A stretch of DNA of 64,000 bases from Burkholderiales bacterium (GCA_020697255.1 JAJFBE010000005.1:62001-126000), one strand, 5' to 3'; counted from the first letter of the stretch, positions 36,610 to 45,975 are shown. Translations and numbers: made by a program. Notes: generated from the letters alone by a model not told the origin.

Positions 36610-37908
36610 CTATAAAGTTTGATACAACCATGCCAAACGTAAGGTGAGCACCCATTTTGTATCTTTACTAGCCTGATGATCTTCAATATTGTCTTCAGGA
36701 GGTGTGCCGGCCTCTGCCTTATTATCTGTTTTGGCTTTTTTATGTGTTCGAGTATAAGTTTTAAAATCGGTCAATTCGGCAATAATATGGCTTGATTTAA
36801 ACATATCCCGATAATTGTGAAACTGGTCTGTTGCAAAATCGCGTAAAAATATTGTTAATGTAACGTCATTTAGGTTATATTCAATTTGAGTAATATCATC
36901 CGGGTCTGTGGTAGGAACGACCCTTAAGAAACGGTAGAACATGGAGGTAAAGTCGAGCTCGTCAGGTAATGCACGGTCATGTGCCATTTTAAATAGCTTA
37001 GGGGATATCTTGGACAGGGTCTCCGTACTTATTGTATCGACCTTGCTAATTTTGCCTAAGTTTTTTTTAAGTTCCGATTCTACTCTTGATTTATTGATAT
37101 AAATATTTAGGATATTAATTAGCCAAAAGACAGCAATCATAACCGCAAAATACTTTGCAGTTTTTAATAGGCGAAGTAGTGATTTTTGGGTATCTTTTTC
37201 TATCTTTAATTTAAAACTACTGCTTTTTTGATTGTAGAAGTTCCAAATCGGTATCCCAAATTTTAATGGTTCGGTTGATTGAACAAAATCTATCCCAAAT
37301 TTTTTCTGGTATTCGCTAAAATCTTGTGGACTATCTGAATAAACGAGAATTTGGCTAGGTTTTTCGAAGCTGTTAGTTAGCAAGTTTTCCAATAATTTTG
37401 GTACTGGCAGCACGTCATCTAGCAAATAATATTGAAATTGGGATATTCGCAGAAAATTTTGTTCCGGACTTAGGTATAATGTCCATTGTTTGGCATCTTC
37501 ATTTATATTAGTAGAATAAACATATGATTGAACTAATTTGATGGGTTTGTCGAGTTGGATTAGCTGCTCATAAAATACGCGGTTAAATATAGCAATATAT
37601 GCAAGATTTTCTTCAAGACGCATCATTATCGGCTTCAAATCTTCGATGTCATCTGCCAGGTCTTCTTCTATCAACCCCAGGATTAGTTCATCAGTGAGCT
37701 GTTTATTACTGATTCCGTGAACTTTGGTGGTTTTAAATACAGTACAACATGATGCATTTAGATAAATTTCAACCTGTACATTTTCAAATCCGGCAAATTC
37801 ATCCCAAAGCGATGAACCACTGTCAACCACTTCTTCATTATTATCAACCATTGTCCAGTTTATGCTTTGGTCCAACCGGTTATTTAGATATAAACGTAAA
37901 GTTCTCAC
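36610..37908 (-). CDS. gspL: Type II secretion system protein L
   Basis: The 432-residue product has a cytoplasmic actin-like domain (residues 1-245, opening MRTLRLYLNNRLDQSINW), a membrane helix (about 255-275, YFAVMIAVFWLINILNIYI) and a periplasmic ferredoxin-like domain. A Lys/Glu/Asp-rich insert lies near residue 400. GspL recruits the GspE ATPase to the inner membrane. No gspE is in the window. Confidence 0.9.
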   Translation of the reverse strand: MRTLRLYLNNRLDQSINWTMVDNNEEVVDSGSSLWDEFAGFENVQVEIYLNASCCTVFKTTKVHGISNKQLTDELILGLIEEDLADDIEDLKPIMMRLEENLAYIAIFNRVFYEQLIQLDKPIKLVQSYVYSTNINEDAKQWTLYLSPEQNFLRISQFQYYLLDDVLPVPKLLENLLTNSFEKPSQILVYSDSPQDFSEYQKKFGIDFVQSTEPLKFGIPIWNFYNQKSSSFKLKIEKDTQKSLLRLLKTAKYFAVMIAVFWLINILNIYINKSRVESELKKNLGKISKVDTISTETLSKISPKLFKMAHDRALPDELDFTSMFYRFLRVVPTTDPDDITQIEYNLNDVTLTIFLRDFATDQFHNYRDMFKSSHIIAELTDFKTYTRTHKKAKTDNKAEAGTPPEDNIEDHQASKDTKWVLTLRLAWLYQTL

Positions 37909-37930
37909 AAATGATTATTCCTCATTCAAA

Positions 37931-39043
37931 TTATTCGGGATGTTGCCATATAAGTTTCGGCCATTGTCCGCTACGATCTGCTCTATATACAAAAGATGCC
38001 AGGGTAAACTGGAAATCGCCTTTATCGACAACCGCATGTATAGTAAAATAACTTGACTGGGTAGTTAGAGTCCCGGGGTCTATCTTTTGTTTGCTTTGGC
38101 TCTCGTTTTGATTCGGGATTATACCATTATTAGAGAAGAAAGTTGTAATATCTTGTGCAGATTTAAAGGGGTTATTATTTCGTTGTGCCACCATGCGTCC
38201 GGCAACTACAAGCGGGATGCCGCTTTTGGCTGCAATAACTTCAGCACTTGCTGTATTTACATTTACTTGTATCATACTTGAATTTGCCGGCATGCTAGGA
38301 GTCCAGGCAAATGGGGTGCTTTCAGCAGATTTGCTTTCTGTTGGGGAATTATTGGCTACGGAAGGAGGTGTTTTGCTTGCTGAGCTATTTTTACTACCAC
38401 TTTCATTGCCACTTTCATTTTTATTAAAATCAAAGTTTTGTGGTATTACCGTTACATATTGCTGTAACTTATATAGCCAGTTACTTTGCATTCCCTGAAC
38501 TAAAATCAGTTCTGACATGTCTACTAATGGCCTGCCAGCCGGGCTTGAGGGTGGGTCAGCAGTCGAGTATGATGACAGTATATCTGCCTGATAGGCGGGA
38601 GCAGCCATATATAATGCAATATTTGATGCAATACCGGAGGGGATTTTCAGGTATTCCAAAAGTTGAACAAACTGTGCCAAAACCGGCTTATTAATTTTGC
38701 CTTTAATAACCAGGTCATTTATATTAAATTTACTTTGTTCATCAGTAATATAACCGCTTACCATAAAGTCACCAATAATTTTAGTTTTTGGTAAAGGCTG
38801 GGCCCAGATATCATTAATGGTATCAATTTTTGAAGTAGCCGCAGAAGTAGCTAATCCGGCACGACCAAAATTAGTCCCGACTATCAAAATTCCGGCGGCT
38901 TGTTGCTGAATATTTTGATTGGTAAGCCTACTAATAATACGAAAGTTTTTAATGGTTATATTACTTATAATTACCATTACTAAAAACACAATTACCATTA
39001 CGGCAATTAAGGCTGCTCCACTGCGTTTATTACTATGTGTCAT
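37931..39043 (-). CDS. gspK: Type II secretion minor pseudopilin GspK
   Basis: The 370-residue product has a short leader and pseudopilin helix (GAALIAVMVIVFLVMVI) but no Glu at position 5, as usual for GspK. The large globular domain contains DEQSKFNINDL and a Ser/Asn-rich insert (about residues 205-245). GspK caps the pseudopilus tip with GspI and GspJ, which are encoded just upstream. Confidence 0.92.
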   Translation of the reverse strand: MTHSNKRSGAALIAVMVIVFLVMVIISNITIKNFRIISRLTNQNIQQQAAGILIVGTNFGRAGLATSAATSKIDTINDIWAQPLPKTKIIGDFMVSGYITDEQSKFNINDLVIKGKINKPVLAQFVQLLEYLKIPSGIASNIALYMAAPAYQADILSSYSTADPPSSPAGRPLVDMSELILVQGMQSNWLYKLQQYVTVIPQNFDFNKNESGNESGSKNSSASKTPPSVANNSPTESKSAESTPFAWTPSMPANSSMIQVNVNTASAEVIAAKSGIPLVVAGRMVAQRNNNPFKSAQDITTFFSNNGIIPNQNESQSKQKIDPGTLTTQSSYFTIHAVVDKGDFQFTLASFVYRADRSGQWPKLIWQHPE

Positions 39044-39051
39044 TATTTACT

Positions 39052-39657
39052 CTAATATACAAATTGGCGCATTACAGTTTCACCTTTTTTGGTAACAATG
39101 GTGATTTTTAGTCCCAGGGGTACCTGGTCTATTGGTATACCAGCCGGCGGCCATTCGTCGTGCCACTGCTTGTCCGGGTAGATAAAAGATTGCTGGAATG
39201 AGGCGACATCATCCATTAATAAATCTAGTTGTGGTTGGGTTGTCCTGACTCTGTTTAATACGGGCCAGGTAACTAAAAATAATTTATTATCTACAAACCT
39301 AAAACCTAAACGCCTGGGCCTGATCGTACCATAAACCGGATCACTGATGTAGCCGCTTAGCGTGAGTTCTAACTGTGCATCTGTGGCGCGTTCTAACTTG
39401 TTTTTACCTATTACTGCAGGTGCAAAGCTCCCATTTTCATCACGTATAGTAAGTGGGATGGATCTGGCCCATGCATTACTTATCAGGTTGACGGTGTTAA
39501 CAATACCGCTCCACCTGTCTTGTGTTGTCGTAACAATTTGTTTTGTTGTGACTAAGGAGGCTAATGTACGGTATGAGATAATGGATATAATTGAAAAAAT
39601 TAAAATGGCAACCATTAATTCAATCAAAGTAAATCCGGCACGTTTTGCTATGTACAT
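39052..39657 (-). CDS. gspJ: Type II secretion minor pseudopilin GspJ
   Basis: The 201-residue product has a type IV prepilin leader and helix (KRAG-FTLIELMVAILIFSII, with Glu 5 of the mature protein). The C-terminal domain with LGLKITIVTKKGE is typical of GspJ. GspO/PilD would cleave it, but that gene is outside the window. Confidence 0.93.
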   Translation of the reverse strand: MYIAKRAGFTLIELMVAILIFSIISIISYRTLASLVTTKQIVTTTQDRWSGIVNTVNLISNAWARSIPLTIRDENGSFAPAVIGKNKLERATDAQLELTLSGYISDPVYGTIRPRRLGFRFVDNKLFLVTWPVLNRVRTTQPQLDLLMDDVASFQQSFIYPDKQWHDEWPPAGIPIDQVPLGLKITIVTKKGETVMRQFVY

Positions 39658-39677
39658 ATTAGCTAGGGATCCTATAG

Positions 39678-40043
39678 TTAAAACTGTGAGATAAAAGTGC
39701 TTGTTTTATAAATTGGACGTTTTGGTTTAGCTTTTTCAGTAACGGCAATATCAAGCCTTCTAAAATAGGGGTTTGGGGTAGAAAGCACATTAACTTCCAC
39801 AATAAAATCAACACCGCCCATAGTAACATTTTTGGTTGTATTACCTACTTCAGGATATACTCCGTCAAAAAAATATTGATTTGACTGATTATCTGCAACC
39901 CATGTAGCTATCTGGCGGGTGAAACTGTCGTGAACATCGGAAATTGATAAGCTGATAGCCCTGGTGGTGGAAGCAAGTACAATTGCAATGATGAATAGGG
40001 CTACCAAACACTCAAGTAAAGTAAAACCAAAACGAAACTTCAT
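39678..40043 (-). CDS. gspI: Type II secretion minor pseudopilin GspI
   Basis: The 121-residue product has the prepilin motif FG-FTLLECLVALFIIAIVL with Glu 5, then a GspI domain ending LDIAVTEKAKPKRPIYKTST. It is the partner of GspJ and GspK at the pseudopilus tip. The start is 1 bp from the end of gspH. Confidence 0.92.
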   Translation of the reverse strand: MKFRFGFTLLECLVALFIIAIVLASTTRAISLSISDVHDSFTRQIATWVADNQSNQYFFDGVYPEVGNTTKNVTMGGVDFIVEVNVLSTPNPYFRRLDIAVTEKAKPKRPIYKTSTFISQF

Positions 40044-40044
40044 A

Positions 40045-40509
40045 CTAATAACTTACCTTGTAAACGCCGGTTAAATCATTATCAATCCATGCGCTATATA
40101 CACCATTAGTCAACCGGATTGATAATAAAATTGCCCTATAATCCGGAGTAAAATAAAGTTTATCTCCTTGCTTCATTGGCCGGCCGTTAATTAGTACCTG
40201 TTCTATTTTTATGTCCTCAGGCCAGCGCCAAGTGGTAATTTGAGATAATGAGATATCATTCCATTCACCATTTTTATATTTTTTGCAATCTAAGCCAACC
40301 GGGTTTGGTTCACAAACAAGGACACTATTGGTATAAACCGCATGATCGCCCAAAACTTCGAAGAATACTGCAATTTTATTAACTTTATTAATAAATCCAC
40401 CTTGTGAGGTCCCGCTTACCTTTAGTACAGCAACGCTTGCCATAACCGCAATTATTGCTAAAACAATCATAATTTCAAGGAGGGTAAACCCAGCTGTTTT
40501 TTTATACAT
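40045..40509 (-). CDS. gspH: Type II secretion minor pseudopilin GspH
   Basis: The 154-residue product (from the ATG at 40509, since the longer frame begins with TTG) has the prepilin motif KTAG-FTLLEIMIVLAIIAVMA with Glu 5 and a GspH domain (GRPMKQGDKLYFTPDYRAI). No clear ribosome-binding site precedes it. A long hairpin followed by a T-run separates it from gspG. Confidence 0.9.
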   Translation of the reverse strand: MYKKTAGFTLLEIMIVLAIIAVMASVAVLKVSGTSQGGFINKVNKIAVFFEVLGDHAVYTNSVLVCEPNPVGLDCKKYKNGEWNDISLSQITTWRWPEDIKIEQVLINGRPMKQGDKLYFTPDYRAILLSIRLTNGVYSAWIDNDLTGVYKVSY

Positions 40510-40524
40510 TGCGTTGCCAAACAA

Positions 40525-40582
40525 AAAAACTAGAAACCGGCATCCAAGTATAGTATGGGGAGCTCAAGATATTCTAGTTTTT
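40525..40582 (-). terminator. Attenuator-like hairpin between gspG and gspH
   Basis: aaaaactagaa (40525-40535) and ttctagttttt (40572-40582) are perfect reverse complements with a 36-base loop. Read on the transcribed minus strand, the stem is followed at once by a run of seven T (plus 40523-40529). This is terminator-like and lies directly after the major pseudopilin gene. Confidence 0.55.
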
Positions 40583-40600
40583 ATGGTGTTAATAAAATAA

Positions 40601-41035
40601 TTATTGCCAGCTACCGATAACTTTTGCCCCATTATCACCAGATGCGCTTTGACCATCAGGGCCAAAACTATATACGTCAACTTCACCATGTTTACCCGGG
40701 TTTGCATATTGGTACGGAGAGCCCCACGGATCAATAGGTAATTTTTCCAAATATCCGCCTTCTTTATAATTAGGGGGAATTGGCGCAACTGACGGTTTTT
40801 GGGTTAGAGCTTCTAAACCTTGTGCATTTGTAGGATAACGCATGTTATCCAGATTGTATAATTTTAACGCATTCATTAAAGAGGCAATATCGCTTTTGGC
40901 TGCAACCTTACGTGCATCATCGGCACGGCCTAAAACCCGGGGAACGACCAATGCTGCCATCACGCCAAGAATTACCAATACGACCATAATTTCAATTAAT
41001 GTGAAACCACTACGTTTAATATTTTTATTTTCCAT
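40601..41035 (-). CDS. gspG: Type II secretion major pseudopilin GspG
   Basis: The 144-residue product has a canonical prepilin site (RSG-FTLIEIMVVLVILGVMA, Glu 5). The GspG C-terminal domain carries MRYPTNAQGLEALTQKP and the calcium-loop region DPWGSPYQYANPGKHGEVDV-YSFGPDG. It forms the pseudopilus shaft. The aaggag ribosome-binding site is strong. It is the first gene of the gspG-N operon. Confidence 0.97.
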   Translation of the reverse strand: MENKNIKRSGFTLIEIMVVLVILGVMAALVVPRVLGRADDARKVAAKSDIASLMNALKLYNLDNMRYPTNAQGLEALTQKPSVAPIPPNYKEGGYLEKLPIDPWGSPYQYANPGKHGEVDVYSFGPDGQSASGDNGAKVIGSWQ

Positions 41036-41110
41036 AATGTATACTCCTTAATAAAACTTAACAGTACCCTATTCTAACATAAATATTGGGCTAATACAAA
41101 ATAGATTATA

Positions 41111-41119
41111 TGTTATAAT
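41111..41119 (+). promoter_or_regulatory. Extended -10 promoter of the fusion-enzyme gene
   Basis: TGTTATAAT (TATAAT at 41114-41119) with no clear -35. It gives a leader of about 33 bases before the GTG at 41159. It is divergent from gspG, which begins 76 bp away. Confidence 0.5.
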
Positions 41120-41158
41120 TTGCGCCAGTGAGAAGACTCAAGTTTGAAGGGAAGATGT

Positions 41159-44100
41159 GTGACCACAGAGAAGTATTTTGAGCTGTACAAATTTATGCTT
41201 GCTTCCCGTGAATCGGATATTGTTGAGGCGGAATTAGTAAATAGCGGAGATGCAAATTTCCTGGCCTCGAGTAGGGGGCATGAAGGCAGCGTTATAGTTG
41301 CCCCATTTCTACAAAAATCTGATTACTTACACTGTCATTATAGAGATAAAGCCCTGATGCTGGCGCGTGGTATTTCAAATGAAATGTTTTTCTATAGTGC
41401 CTTAGCCAAAGATAAGTCCCACTCACATGGGCGACAAATGGTATCGCACATGAGCGCACCGGAACTTAATATTTTAAGTATTGTTGGGCCGGTTGGAAAT
41501 AACGCTTTACCGGCAGCGGGGATTGCTCATGTAGTTAAAGATGATGCAGATAAACCTATTGTATACTGCGCTATTGGTGATGGTACGTCTCAGCAGGGGG
41601 AAGTGTTAGAAGCAATTGCTGAAGCACGAAGGTCGGTATTACCAATATTATTTTTTATACATAATAATGAGCTGGCCATTTCAACCAAAACCAAAGGTAA
41701 TACATTTTTTTCCTTACCTAATAATAAAACCCCGGATTCATTTTATGACATCCCAATAACCTATCTTGACGGTACAGATCCGTTTGCACAATATAAAGCT
41801 GTAGAACAGGTTGTACAAGATATGCGAAAGGGCAGACAGCCGCATATAATTGTATTTAATGTTGATAGATTGGGTAATCATTCAAATGCGGATGATCAAA
41901 AACTTTATCGAACTGATGTCGAATTTGCCCAATTTGATAAAAATGATCCGTTAAACACCTCTTATGAATTTTTGCTAAAAAACGGTTTTACAGATGTTGA
42001 ACTTAAGGCTACGCAAAAAGAGGTTGTATCATCTGTAAGACGGGCGCTTGAGTTAGCCAAAAATAGTCCGGAACCAAAAGCTGTATTCGATGCAGAGAAG
42101 CCCTTAATTCCTGAATTAAGCGGAAATGCGGCTGAGTATAGGGGGGATTTTACCGTAGAAGAAGGTCGCCTGACCATGTTAGAGGCGATGCGCGAAGTAT
42201 TTAATTATCACTTGGCAACAAATCCAAAGGTATGTCTCTTGGGTGAAGATATTGAGGATGGTAAAGGGGATGTATTTGGTATTACACGTGGCTTGTCAAC
42301 AAAATACGGGACACGGGTAAAAAATAGTGCACTCAGTGAGGCCACCATTGTAGGTTTAGCTTCAGGTATGGCTTTAGCCGGCAGGTTGCCGGTTGCATTT
42401 ATCCAGTTTGCCGATTTTATGCCGGTGGCATATAACCAGATATGTAGTGAATTAGCTACAATGTATTGGCGTACCGCAGGGGGATGGCAGACCCCGGTGA
42501 TTGTTTTTGCGGCAAGCGGGGCTTATCGCCCCGGGCTTGGACCGTTTCATTCACAAACCAATGAAGCAGCTTATGCGCATATACCAGGACTGGATGTTTA
42601 TGTACCATCAAATGCGGCAGACGCAGCAGGAATGTTAAATGCTGCATTCAAATCCGGCAGGCCAAGTATATTTTTATATCCAAAAAAATTGTTAAATAAC
42701 AGGTCCATTACTGATACTACCACCCCTGATATTGATAAGCAATTGATCCCAATCGGGCGGGCGCGTATTGTACGTTCAGGCGGCGATATTACTTTTGTAG
42801 GGTGGGGAAATACGGTTTCGTTATGTCAGGCAGCTTCGGATACTTTGGATAAAGTAGGTGTTGAATCGGAAGTTATAGATCTACGTACCATAAAACCATA
42901 TGATCTGAATACTATTTTATTATCGGTACAAAAAACCCGAAATTTAATTGTAGTTCATGAAGATAACCAGACTTGTGGTATGGGGGGTGAGCTAATAGCT
43001 GCGGTTACCCAAAAGCTAGATGTACCTTTTAAAGCACGGCGAATTACGCGCCTTGATACCTATACACCCTGCAATTTTGCTAATCAGCTAGAAGTATTGC
43101 CATCTTATGAGAAAATAATAACTACGGCAGCCGAAATACTAGATTTATCCTTAAGCTGGCAAGAGGAAACTCATGACGAGAGTACGTATGTAGTTAAAGT
43201 TATTGGTGCCAGTCCATCAGATGAGAGTGTTTTAATAAATAAATTGCACGTAGCACCCGGAGATCATGTAAAAAACGGGGATATTTTAGTTGATATTGAA
43301 GCAAGTAAATCGGCCGGCGAAATTTTATCCCCGTGTGCCGGAGTGATTGAAGAAATATATGTAACTGAGACACAGCGGGCAATAGTTGGCACGCCATTAA
43401 TAAAAATAAAACTGCCTGAAGGGATAAATAGTTCCAAAGTACATGTTGAAAGAGTTCCGCTTTTAAAACGTAAGGCCGTAGCTAAATTACAGGATGACAG
43501 TAAAACTACTACGGTATATAAAGTTGGATTGTCTGCCCCGGTATTTAAAACCGGTTCAAAACGAGTAAGTAATGATGAAATTTTGGTGAATTTTCCGGAA
43601 TATACTACAGATGATATAGTGAGGCGGACGGGTATAAAACAGCGTTTTTGGCTGAGTGAAAATGAGTCTATTATTGATGTGGCGGCGGATACAGTCAAGC
43701 AAGCACTTGAAAATAAAAAGCTAAGTCTTGCTGATATTGATTTAATTATCTGTGCAACTACTACGCCGGAGAAATATCAATCCCCTTCAATGGCATGTTT
43801 GGTTCTGCAAAAACTTTATTCAAGCTTTGGCGAACAAAAAATACCGGCGTATGATATTAATGCTGCTTGCAGCGGTTATGTTTATGCATTGCAAAGTGCA
43901 AAAGATTATTTGCAGACCAGGCCGGAGGCAAAAGTACTGGTTATTACTGCTGAAAATATGTCGGTACGGACTAAAAACACCGATTTCGAAACGGCTTTTT
44001 TATTTGCCGATGCCGCTAGTGCAACAATTATCTATGGAAATGATCATCTTGGTAAAGCGGATGCTATTTTGGACCTGGTTCATCTATCAGCGACTGCTGA

Positions 44101-44482
44101 TGACGGTTCAATTTTAAATATCCCAACTGATATTAGCGGCGGAATACATATGCTTGGCAAAAAATTATTTACAGTAGCTGTTAAAAATATGGCACAGATT
44201 TTACGTAAATGCTGTAGCTTGGGCGGGGTTAGTTTGGAACAATTAGACCTAGTTATACCACATCAGGCAAATGGAAGAATTTTAAACGCGGTTGGGAACC
44301 ACCTGGGAATCCCTGAGGGGGCGGTATACAGTAATATTGAACATTATGCAAATACTTCTTCTTGCACAATCCCGATTGCCTTAAGCGAAACATTACCCGG
44401 GCAAAAACCAGGAAATATTATAGCTTTATGTGCTTTTGGTGGTGGTTTCACATCGGCTGCTGCACTATTAACAAAGTGCTAA
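41159..44482 (+). CDS. E1alpha-E1beta-lipoyl-KAS III fusion enzyme
   Basis: The 1107-residue product carries four domains in one chain. Residues 1-325 are a 2-oxoacid dehydrogenase E1 alpha part with the thiamine motif GDGTSQQGE (from 140). Residues 335-660 are an E1 beta part (EGRLTMLEAMREVF, GLASGMALAGRLP). Residues 670-750 are a lipoyl domain with Lys 717 in DIEASKSAGEI. Residues 775-1107 are a KAS III domain with the complete triad Cys 904 (AACSG), His 1035 (PHQANGR) and Asn 1065 (ANTSS). No E2 acyltransferase core is present. The likely reaction is decarboxylation of a 2-oxoacid, transfer of the acyl group to lipoate, then condensation with malonyl-ACP. GTG start behind aaggga. Confidence 0.9.
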   Translation: MTTEKYFELYKFMLASRESDIVEAELVNSGDANFLASSRGHEGSVIVAPFLQKSDYLHCHYRDKALMLARGISNEMFFYSALAKDKSHSHGRQMVSHMSAPELNILSIVGPVGNNALPAAGIAHVVKDDADKPIVYCAIGDGTSQQGEVLEAIAEARRSVLPILFFIHNNELAISTKTKGNTFFSLPNNKTPDSFYDIPITYLDGTDPFAQYKAVEQVVQDMRKGRQPHIIVFNVDRLGNHSNADDQKLYRTDVEFAQFDKNDPLNTSYEFLLKNGFTDVELKATQKEVVSSVRRALELAKNSPEPKAVFDAEKPLIPELSGNAAEYRGDFTVEEGRLTMLEAMREVFNYHLATNPKVCLLGEDIEDGKGDVFGITRGLSTKYGTRVKNSALSEATIVGLASGMALAGRLPVAFIQFADFMPVAYNQICSELATMYWRTAGGWQTPVIVFAASGAYRPGLGPFHSQTNEAAYAHIPGLDVYVPSNAADAAGMLNAAFKSGRPSIFLYPKKLLNNRSITDTTTPDIDKQLIPIGRARIVRSGGDITFVGWGNTVSLCQAASDTLDKVGVESEVIDLRTIKPYDLNTILLSVQKTRNLIVVHEDNQTCGMGGELIAAVTQKLDVPFKARRITRLDTYTPCNFANQLEVLPSYEKIITTAAEILDLSLSWQEETHDESTYVVKVIGASPSDESVLINKLHVAPGDHVKNGDILVDIEASKSAGEILSPCAGVIEEIYVTETQRAIVGTPLIKIKLPEGINSSKVHVERVPLLKRKAVAKLQDDSKTTTVYKVGLSAPVFKTGSKRVSNDEILVNFPEYTTDDIVRRTGIKQRFWLSENESIIDVAADTVKQALENKKLSLADIDLIICATTTPEKYQSPSMACLVLQKLYSSFGEQKIPAYDINAACSGYVYALQSAKDYLQTRPEAKVLVITAENMSVRTKNTDFETAFLFADAASATIIYGNDHLGKADAILDLVHLSATADDGSILNIPTDISGGIHMLGKKLFTVAVKNMAQILRKCCSLGGVSLEQLDLVIPHQANGRILNAVGNHLGIPEGAVYSNIEHYANTSSCTIPIALSETLPGQKPGNIIALCAFGGGFTSAAALLTKC

Positions 44483-44580
44483 AATTTAATTGTAATATGA
44501 CATGCTTTAATAGGAGTGTTTATTTAAATTCTCCACTGAGACAAGTATGCCTGGGTTCTGAGCTAACAAGGATATAATTT

Positions 44581-45108
44581 ATGCAAATAAGGACTTATCA
44601 GGGGTTTACCCCGCAAATTGGTGAGAATTGTTATATCGATCCAAGTAGTGTAATTATCGGGCGGGTAAAAATTGGTAAAAATTCGTCTGTTTGGTGTAAT
44701 AGTGTTGCTAGAGGCGATGTTAGCTTTATTGAAATTGGTGAAAATACCAATATCCAGGATTTAACCATGTTGCATGTTACACATTATAACCCGGGTATTT
44801 CTACAGAATCACCGCTAGTTATTGGTAATAATGTAACAGTTGGGCATAATTGCTGTCTGCATGCATGTACTATTATGGATAATGTATTAGTGGGTATGGG
44901 TTCGACATTACTTGATAATTGTGTTATTGAGCCCAATGTACTAATTGGGGCCGGGAGCTTGGTTGCACCAAATAAACGGCTTGAATCGGGTTATTTATAT
45001 TTTGGCAATCCACTAAAAAAAGTACGAAAATTAACAGAGGATGAGATAAAGTTTATAGGGTATTCTGCAGAGCATTACGTCCGGGTTAAAAATGCCCATC
45101 TGGAATAA
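44581..45108 (+). CDS. Gamma-carbonic anhydrase family protein (YrdA-like)
   Basis: The 175-residue product is a left-handed beta-helix hexapeptide-repeat protein. It has the metal-ligand pattern NIQDLTMLHVTH and VGHNCCLHACTI (three His) and the conserved RGD in NSVARGDVSFIEIG. Members bind zinc or iron, but most YrdA-type proteins have no proven carbonic anhydrase activity. It follows the fusion enzyme by 98 bp on the same strand. Confidence 0.93.
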   Translation: MQIRTYQGFTPQIGENCYIDPSSVIIGRVKIGKNSSVWCNSVARGDVSFIEIGENTNIQDLTMLHVTHYNPGISTESPLVIGNNVTVGHNCCLHACTIMDNVLVGMGSTLLDNCVIEPNVLIGAGSLVAPNKRLESGYLYFGNPLKKVRKLTEDEIKFIGYSAEHYVRVKNAHLE

Positions 45109-45160
45109 AGCACATAATGTCACTCCGGGACCCCGCCCCGGGGTTCAGAAATAACTAATC

Positions 45161-45865
45161 GTGAAAAATCTACCTCTCTACCTCCAGGAAAAATTAAAAC
45201 CTTTTGCTATTAACTCTGTGGGCGATCTGGTAAAACATGACTATTTGAAAGTATTTGCCTGGATTAGGGATAAATACCCATCCAGTAGTTACAAGGTACT
45301 TTATGACCTTCATTGTATTATATTAGGTTTACCTTTAAATAGTTTAGATACTATAACTCAAAAACACATTAAACAGAGTTATAGCCAAATTTTACCCTGT
45401 TATGCCCCGATAGAAGCAAAAACAATAAATAAATATCTTGATTTGGCCCAAGAGCAGGCAAAATTAGCCTATGCACATGAGGAAATACCAATTGGTGCGG
45501 TTATTGTTAAAGACGACCGGGTGATTGCTTCCGGGTATAATTTAAGTAAAAAGAGTAATTTGGCATGTGTGCATGCCGAAATAGAGGTGATAAATAAAGC
45601 TGCAAAATATTTGAATACACCGTACCTGCCTGATTGCGATTTATATGTGACGATTGAACCATGTTTAATGTGTAGCGGGGCAATTATAAACAGTAGGGTA
45701 AAACGGGTGATTTTTGGTGCGCTAGAGATTAAAACCGGGGCAGTTTTTAGCCAGTATCGGGTCTTTGAAAATAAAAATGTTAACCATAAGACAGAAGTAT
45801 ATGGTCCTATCGATACGGTAAAATATTCCAAATTATTACAACAATTTCTTAAATCCAAGCGCTAA
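45161..45865 (+). CDS. tadA: tRNA adenosine(34) deaminase TadA with N-terminal extension
   Basis: The 234-residue product has a deaminase domain (about 88-230) with VHAEIEVI (zinc His and catalytic Glu) and PCLMCSGAIINSRVKRVIFGA. It converts A34 to inosine in tRNA-Arg(ACG). The first 80 residues are an added helical domain resembling the TfoX C-terminal/helix-hairpin-helix type (FAINSVGDLVKHDYLKVFAW, YKVLYDLHCIILGLP). I recall the same extension in Neisseria TadA. The start is GTG at 45161. Confidence 0.93.
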   Translation: MKNLPLYLQEKLKPFAINSVGDLVKHDYLKVFAWIRDKYPSSSYKVLYDLHCIILGLPLNSLDTITQKHIKQSYSQILPCYAPIEAKTINKYLDLAQEQAKLAYAHEEIPIGAVIVKDDRVIASGYNLSKKSNLACVHAEIEVINKAAKYLNTPYLPDCDLYVTIEPCLMCSGAIINSRVKRVIFGALEIKTGAVFSQYRVFENKNVNHKTEVYGPIDTVKYSKLLQQFLKSKR

Positions 45866-45884
45866 GAATTCCTGATGCAGCAGA

Positions 45885-45912
45885 GTACTGCAATATCATC
45901 ATATCGCAGCAC
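45885..45912 (+). terminator. Terminator between tadA and a convergent gene
   Basis: gtactgcaatat (45885-45896) and atatcgcagcac (45901-45912) pair over 12 positions with two A-C mismatches (G-U pairs if read on the minus strand). A T-rich stretch follows on the plus strand (about 45918-45932). Confidence 0.5.
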
Positions 45913-45975
45913 TCGCGTATTTTATTTTTTTATGTAACTTATCCTTGATCAGTTAATGATATAGAACTAAGTTGT

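Noticed and set aside
45121-45145. GC-rich hairpin accccg/cggggt between the gamma-CA gene and tadA
   Set aside because: Only a 6-bp stem with a 3-base loop; it could be a dispersed repeat or chance, and no T-run follows.
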